A stretch of 64,000 bases of DNA from Beta vulgaris subsp. vulgaris (lineage: Eukaryota; Streptophyta; Magnoliopsida; Caryophyllales; Amaranthaceae). Below are positions 60,121 to 64,000 of the stretch, one piece after another. The first letter of the stretch is position 1. The number at the start of each line of letters is the position of its first letter. The translations under genes and the position numbers were made by a program. The notes beneath the pieces were generated by a model. The model made no database searches and was not told the origin of the DNA. It saw only the letters and a list, made by a program, of their open reading frames with translations. The DNA is taken from NCBI RefSeq assembly GCF_026745355.1, contig NC_079210.1:28216029-28280028 (forward strand), in the 5' to 3' direction.

Positions 60121-61260
60121 TGTTGGATAATTAAGTATTTCTAAGTTTTTTATTTGACTTTCCTATGGTTTAGTAATAAATGTCTAGTTGAGATTATTTG
60201 GTGGATGATGATCATGTTTGCACTTCCTTAGTAATGCTCCCATTATATCAATCATTTTGTTATTGTGTTAGTCTATATAAGCTTGTATTGTACTGCAATT
60301 TAATTGGATTGAATGAAGATTATATCTTGTTTTTTCTTATTCATTCCCCTCTCTCATCTCTATTATAATTTCAACATAGTATGAGAGCCAAGGTTAAATT
60401 CTAAAGAAAGAGAGAATAGGAAGTAAGCTCAACCATCTTCCATTATAAGAGTTAAAAAAACATGGAAGGGTAAACCATCATGGCAAGAGTGGTTATGATG
60501 ATTATGAGTATTATGGTGAAGAGAAGTGCTTCACTAAGTGCCGTCTGGAGAGAAGTGCACCGTCGAATGCAGGTTGTTGATAATGTGCATCAATCAATTT
60601 AAATATGATGTTGATGATAATGTGAATCAACAAAAGAGGTAAGTAATGAGAAGTGCATCACAAAATTTGAAAAGTACTCCACATATTAATGGAGAGAGGT
60701 GCTCCATAAAATTTAAGAACAAACTTTAAATTAAGGGGGTATGTTGGATAATTAAGTATTTCAAAGTTTGTTATTTGTCTTTGCTATGGTTTAGTAATAA
60801 ACTAGTTAGTAGGCCCGGGTTATGCTCTGGGTAAGAAAAAATTTCATTTATTAATATAATACTTTATGATAATAACACTAAATACAACTTAGTCTAGTGG
60901 TTAGAATTTTAGTATATGTACTTGAGGTCTCGAGATCAAATCCTATACTATGCAATTTCTTAATTTTTTTATTGTACATGGAATACATGAACTAAAACTC
61001 CCTATGGAGAGCGTCACGTGGCACCGTTTCTTATTTATGCACGCCTTTTAATATATTTGTATAGATGTTCAGTTGAGATTATTTAGTGGATGATGGTCAT
61101 GTTTCCACTTTCTTAGTAATGCTCCCGTTGTGTCAGTCATTTTGTTATTGTGTTAGTCTTTATAAGCTTGTATTCTACTTTAATTTAATTGGATTGAATG
61201 AATATTATAGTCTTGTTTTTTCTTATTCTTTCCCCTCTCTCATCTCTAATATAATTTCAA
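60121..61260 (+). mobile_element. TRIM-like non-autonomous LTR element
   Basis: The 5' LTR (60121-60376, 256 bp) starts TGTTGGATAATT and ends TTCAACA. The 3' LTR starts at 60742 with the same phrase and matches to about 61260, apart from an insertion at about 60802-61062. A primer-site-like TAGTATGAGAGCC follows the 5' LTR, and TTAAGGGGG precedes the 3' LTR. The 365-base interior has no coding capacity. Size and structure fit terminal-repeat retrotransposons in miniature. Confidence 0.85.
60802..61062 (+). mobile_element. Insertion in 3' LTR with tRNA-like A and B boxes (SINE-like)
   Basis: Absent from the 5' LTR. It contains TAGTCTAGTGG (60890-60900), like a Pol III A box, and GGTCTCGAGATCAAATCC (60926-60943), like a B box, about 25 bases apart. 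Boxes of this type drive tRNA-derived SINEs. The boxes lie inside the insertion rather than at its start, so a composite insertion is possible. Confidence 0.5.
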
Positions 61261-61279
61261 TGTGGTGGTCACTGGTCAC

Positions 61280-61731
61280 TAAATCATGGAGAGTTTGCTA
61301 AAGTTGGAAATGAGGTGTGTGAATAGTGCAAAAAGTCAAAGTGTTGCACTTAAAAATAGAGGAAATATATTTTACGAATTCATTATGTAACTGCTGAAAC
61401 ATGATATTATGATAGAATTGATTATATTATGTTATAATAATGCTTGATAAACTAAAAACAATACAAATTGTTAAAATTAGCAATTAAACTTGACAATACA
61501 ATGCTTGATAGGGAGAAAACCAAGGAATGTCATTAATATGTTAGAATGACGAGAGAAGAATAAGGAGTAACATTCGTTAATTAGTTTACAATACCCTTAT
61601 ATAAATGCATTATGTAATTCTTTTTGTAAGACATATATAAGAAATACAAGAGTTATTATTTAGTGCATTTTGTCTTCTTTTCTATATATTATTCTATCAA
61701 AATATTGTGTGTGTCCATCACGCTTCCAACA
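61280..61731 (+). repeat. Copia LTR 3' part, left border not fixed
   Basis: The LTR end CTTCCAACA precedes the primer site at 61735. No second LTR is present, so the start is uncertain. Confidence 0.5.
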
Positions 61732-61734
61732 AAG

Positions 61735-61746
61735 TGGTATCAGAGC
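61735..61746 (+). other. Primer-binding site
   Basis: TGGTATCAGAGC, a perfect copia initiator-Met tRNA site. Confidence 0.93.
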
Positions 61747-61759
61747 TAGTGTTTATATT

Positions 61760-62630
61760 ATGGCGTCAAAAACTAATGTTGTAGCTTTCCAATATCCCAA
61801 ACTTACAAAAGAAAATTATGATAAGTGGTCTCTACGTATGAGAACAATTCTTGGAGCCCAAGGTGTTTGGGAGATTGTTGAGAAAGGTTATACACACCGG
61901 AAGATGAAACAAAGTTAAACCAAACAGAGAAAGAAGCTTTGGATAATGAGAGGATAAAGGATCAGAATGCACTTACAATCATCCATCAAGGTTTGGATGA
62001 TGACATGTTTGAAAAAGTTGCTAATGCAACAAGTTCAAAAGAAGCATGGTATACCCTTCAAAATTCCTTTGAAGGTGTAAGTCGAGTAAAGAAGGTTCGA
62101 CTTCAAACTCTAAGAGGAGAGTTTGAAAAACTTGAGATGATGGAGAAAGAATCCATCTCAGATTATTTCACAAAAGTTCTAAACATTATGAATCAAATGA
62201 AGGAAGATTCTCGAGTAGTAGAAAAAATATTGCGTTCGCTCAATTCTGATTTCAACCATGTAGTGGTTGCTATCGAAGAGTCAAATAAGGACTCGGATTC
62301 AATGACAATCGATGAATTGAATGGGTCACTTCGAGCCCATGAACAGCGAATGGTTAAGAAAGGAAAGAAGGAAGATGAGCAGGTGCTGCAAGCCAGGAAA
62401 TCCTTTAGCAAGAAAGGATTTACACGTGATAAGCAACATTATCAATCACGTGGTAGAGGCGGCCAACGAGGTCGTGGTCGTGGTAATGGTCGTGGTCAAG
62501 AAAGAGGGGGTGGTGATCGAAACTCCCAAAATTATTATAGAGGTGAAACCTCTACCAGAGGTCGTGGACGTGGTAGAGGAATGAATCAATACCAGAGAAG
62601 TTTTGATAAGGCTAATTGTTATGTAGTGTA
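61760..62630 (+). pseudogene. Copia gag (UBN2 type), truncated and frameshifted
   Basis: The ATG at 61760 reads MASKTNVVAFQYPKLTKENY. A small frame change near 61900 (YTHRKM in place of the expected acidic stretch) leads to a stop at 61916-61918. The second frame then runs 61939-62629: [20 protein letters not shown], then [17 protein letters not shown], then an Arg/Gly-rich region of GRGRG repeats. A short in-frame deletion before [10 protein letters not shown] is likely. The zinc knuckle that should follow is missing because unrelated LTR sequence begins about 62630. Related to the gag at 53140-53400. Confidence 0.9.
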
Positions 62631-62639
62631 AAACTAGCA

Positions 62640-63300
62640 ATTTATATCACAACTCCCAAAGATGGGTTCTAAGAACTGGAGACTTGTGCAACAATGACTG
62701 GTTCAAATCCCGAAGCAAACTCCTGACCAGCAACCTGCAAAAAAGGGACCCACCCTGGAGGTTTGGGTGGTATTTCCCCCTCCGATGCTTAAGTCAGATA
62801 TCAGGGATGTAAAGGAACTTTTAGAGAGAGAAAGTAGAGAGAGAGAGAGAAGAATTTATGACAGAGTAACAGTACTATGCCCTGAAAACGTACCTTTCCC
62901 CTGATTTCAATGACTATTTATACTGTTTGGAATGACTGTTGTGCCTTGATGTCACCCTAATTTGGGAGCATCTGATTGGCTAAGCAATAATATGGTGACA
63001 CGTGGCAAATGCTGATTTGTCAATACAATTTACCCTTTAGCTGAATCAGGCTTCACTTGTATTGGGCCTAAGTACAATTTTAGGGCCACAGGAGAGCTTT
63101 TTAGTACACCTTTTCCTCAGAAAAGTGTACTTTAGCCCAAAGAACCTGCAGGCCTTTGTACTTTTCTTTGCCTAAGCGAATGCCACATCTCATTTTAGTA
63201 GCCCTTGATTTTTAGGCTACAACATTTGCCCCTTAAAAGAGGAAGTTACCATTTAGGCGCTAAGACAGTTGATTTCCTCTTTTAACCGACCTGGAACTGC
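62640..63300 (-). repeat. Tat-type Ty3/gypsy LTR (minus orientation)
   Basis: On the minus strand a TATA box (TATAAATAG, 62914-62922) is followed by a CT-rich leader and the box CTGACTTAAGCATCGGAGG (62779-62797), matching the arrangement at 13560-14310. It appears to have inserted into or replaced the copia gag. The inverted phrases CCCTTAAAAGAGGAAG and TTTCCTCTTTTAACC lie at 63231-63290. Confidence 0.6.
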
Positions 63301-63304
63301 CCTA

Positions 63305-63306
<2 letters not shown>

Positions 63307-63346
<40 letters not shown>
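63307..63346. repeat. Poly-T tract
   Basis: About 40 T without interruption, immediately before the 46-bp array. Confidence 0.97.
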
Positions 63347-63350
<4 letters not shown>

Positions 63351-64000
63351 GACGAGTCCCTTCTTTAAAGAGCAAAACGTCATGAATGAACTTCTGGACG
63401 AGCTCCTTCTTTGAAGAGCAAAACGTCCTGAATGAACTTCTGGACGAGCTCCTTCTTTGAAGAGCAAAACGTCCTGAATTGACTCTGGACGAGCACCTTC
63501 TTTGTGGAGCAGAACGTCCTGATTTAACTTCTGGACGAGCTCCTTCTTTGAAGAGCAAAACGTCCTGAATGAACTTCTGGACGAGCTCCTTTTTTGAAGA
63601 GCAAAACGTCCTGAATGAACTTCTGGACGAGTCCCTTCTTTGAAGAGCAAAACGTCCTGAATTGGCTCTGGACGAGCTCCTTCTTTGTGGAGCAGAACGT
63701 CCTAATTTAACTTCTGGACGAGCTCCTTCTTCGAAGAGCAAAACGTCCCGAATGAACTTCTGGACGAGCTCCTTGTTTGAAGAGCAAAACGTCCTGAATT
63801 GACTCTGGACGAGCTCCTTCTTTGAAGAGAAGAACGTCCTGAATTGACTCTGGACGAGCTCCTTCTTTGTGGAGCAGAACGTCCTGAATTGACTCTAGAC
63901 GAGGTCGTTCTTTGAAGAGCAAAACGTCCTGAATGAACTTCTGGACGAGCTCCTTCTTTGAAGAGCAAAACGTCCTGAATGAACTTCTGGACGAGCTCCT
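63347..64000. repeat. 46-bp minisatellite, at least 14 copies, runs off the window
   Basis: The unit carries CTGGACGAGCTCCTTCTTTG and AGCAAAACGTCCTGAAT, spaced every 45-46 bases from about 63350. Two sub-types alternate irregularly (GAAGAGCAAAAC or GTGGAGCAGAAC; GAACTTCTGG or GACTCTGG). On the minus strand it has few or no stops in any frame. There are no unique spacers, so it is not CRISPR-like. Confidence 0.95.

Noticed and set aside
63253..63968. Minus-strand ORFs with repeated Ser/Arg/Glu peptides
   Set aside because: Open frames result from the stop-poor 46-bp unit. Without start context or evidence of expression they are treated as repeat, and noted as a finding.
63347..64000. Regular repeats resembling a CRISPR array
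   Set aside because: The whole 46-base unit is repeated with no unique spacers, and the genome is plant nuclear.

Overview
This is plant nuclear DNA. The signs are AT-rich spacers, genes split by GT-AG introns, Ty1/copia and Ty3/gypsy retroelements with plant-type primer sites, many MITEs, and a plant GTE-type bromodomain gene. Nothing bacterial or organellar was found. The organism cannot be named from the sequence; a core eudicot with a repeat-rich genome fits, and Caryophyllales is only a guess from repeat flavour.

Gene content is low. The one convincing complete gene is a GTE-type bromodomain/NET protein (CDS in four exons, 19620-21789, + strand). A DUF455 ferritin-like gene is partly visible (exons at about 45495-45774, 48378-48619 and 48750-48846), but its first exon carries an apparent one-base frameshift and its 3' exons are not seen. 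Two gene scraps, a plastid ribosomal protein bS21-like exon (57151-57490, minus) and an RBMX2-like RRM piece (57785-57862, minus), lie directly against a CACTA-like terminus and are probably captured fragments.

Layout. 1-2033: minus-strand copia gag plus LTR. 2216-2610: 33-bp tandem repeat and a CACTA terminus. 4929-10153: full-length copia element with 5-bp target duplication and a broken gag-pol. 10702-12265: Stowaway-like MITE and a 953-bp hAT element. 13560-17358: Tat-type LTR (minus) beside a plus-strand Transposase_28-type ORF. 18150-18800: LINE tail. 19140-24440: GTE gene and its 3' region. 25037-27600: MITE, then a LINE RNase H fragment split by a 1245-bp hAT. 27890-31990: two LTRs in inverted orientation around another LINE piece. 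32312-34975: gypsy gag-protease-RT remnant. 35000-38330: Tat/Ogre-like and copia LTR remnants. 39279-40530: a 1.25-kb compound microsatellite. 41341-45034: hAT element with a decayed BED-type transposase. 45495-48846: DUF455 gene with three MITEs in intron 1. 49558-53992: hAT end, decayed minus-strand copia and tandem duplications. 55080-56160: copia LTR and gag start. 57151-58145: captured exons and CACTA-like end. 58150-59035: degenerate minisatellite. 60121-61260: TRIM-like element with an internal insertion. 61280-62630: copia gag. 62640-64000: Tat-type LTR, poly-T and a 46-bp minisatellite running off the window.

The genes do not form a pathway. The window is best read as nested transposon layers around one intact gene. 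The most unusual points are the captured exons, the inverted LTR pair, the compound microsatellite, the stop-free 46-bp array and the antisense-type ORF next to a Tat LTR.
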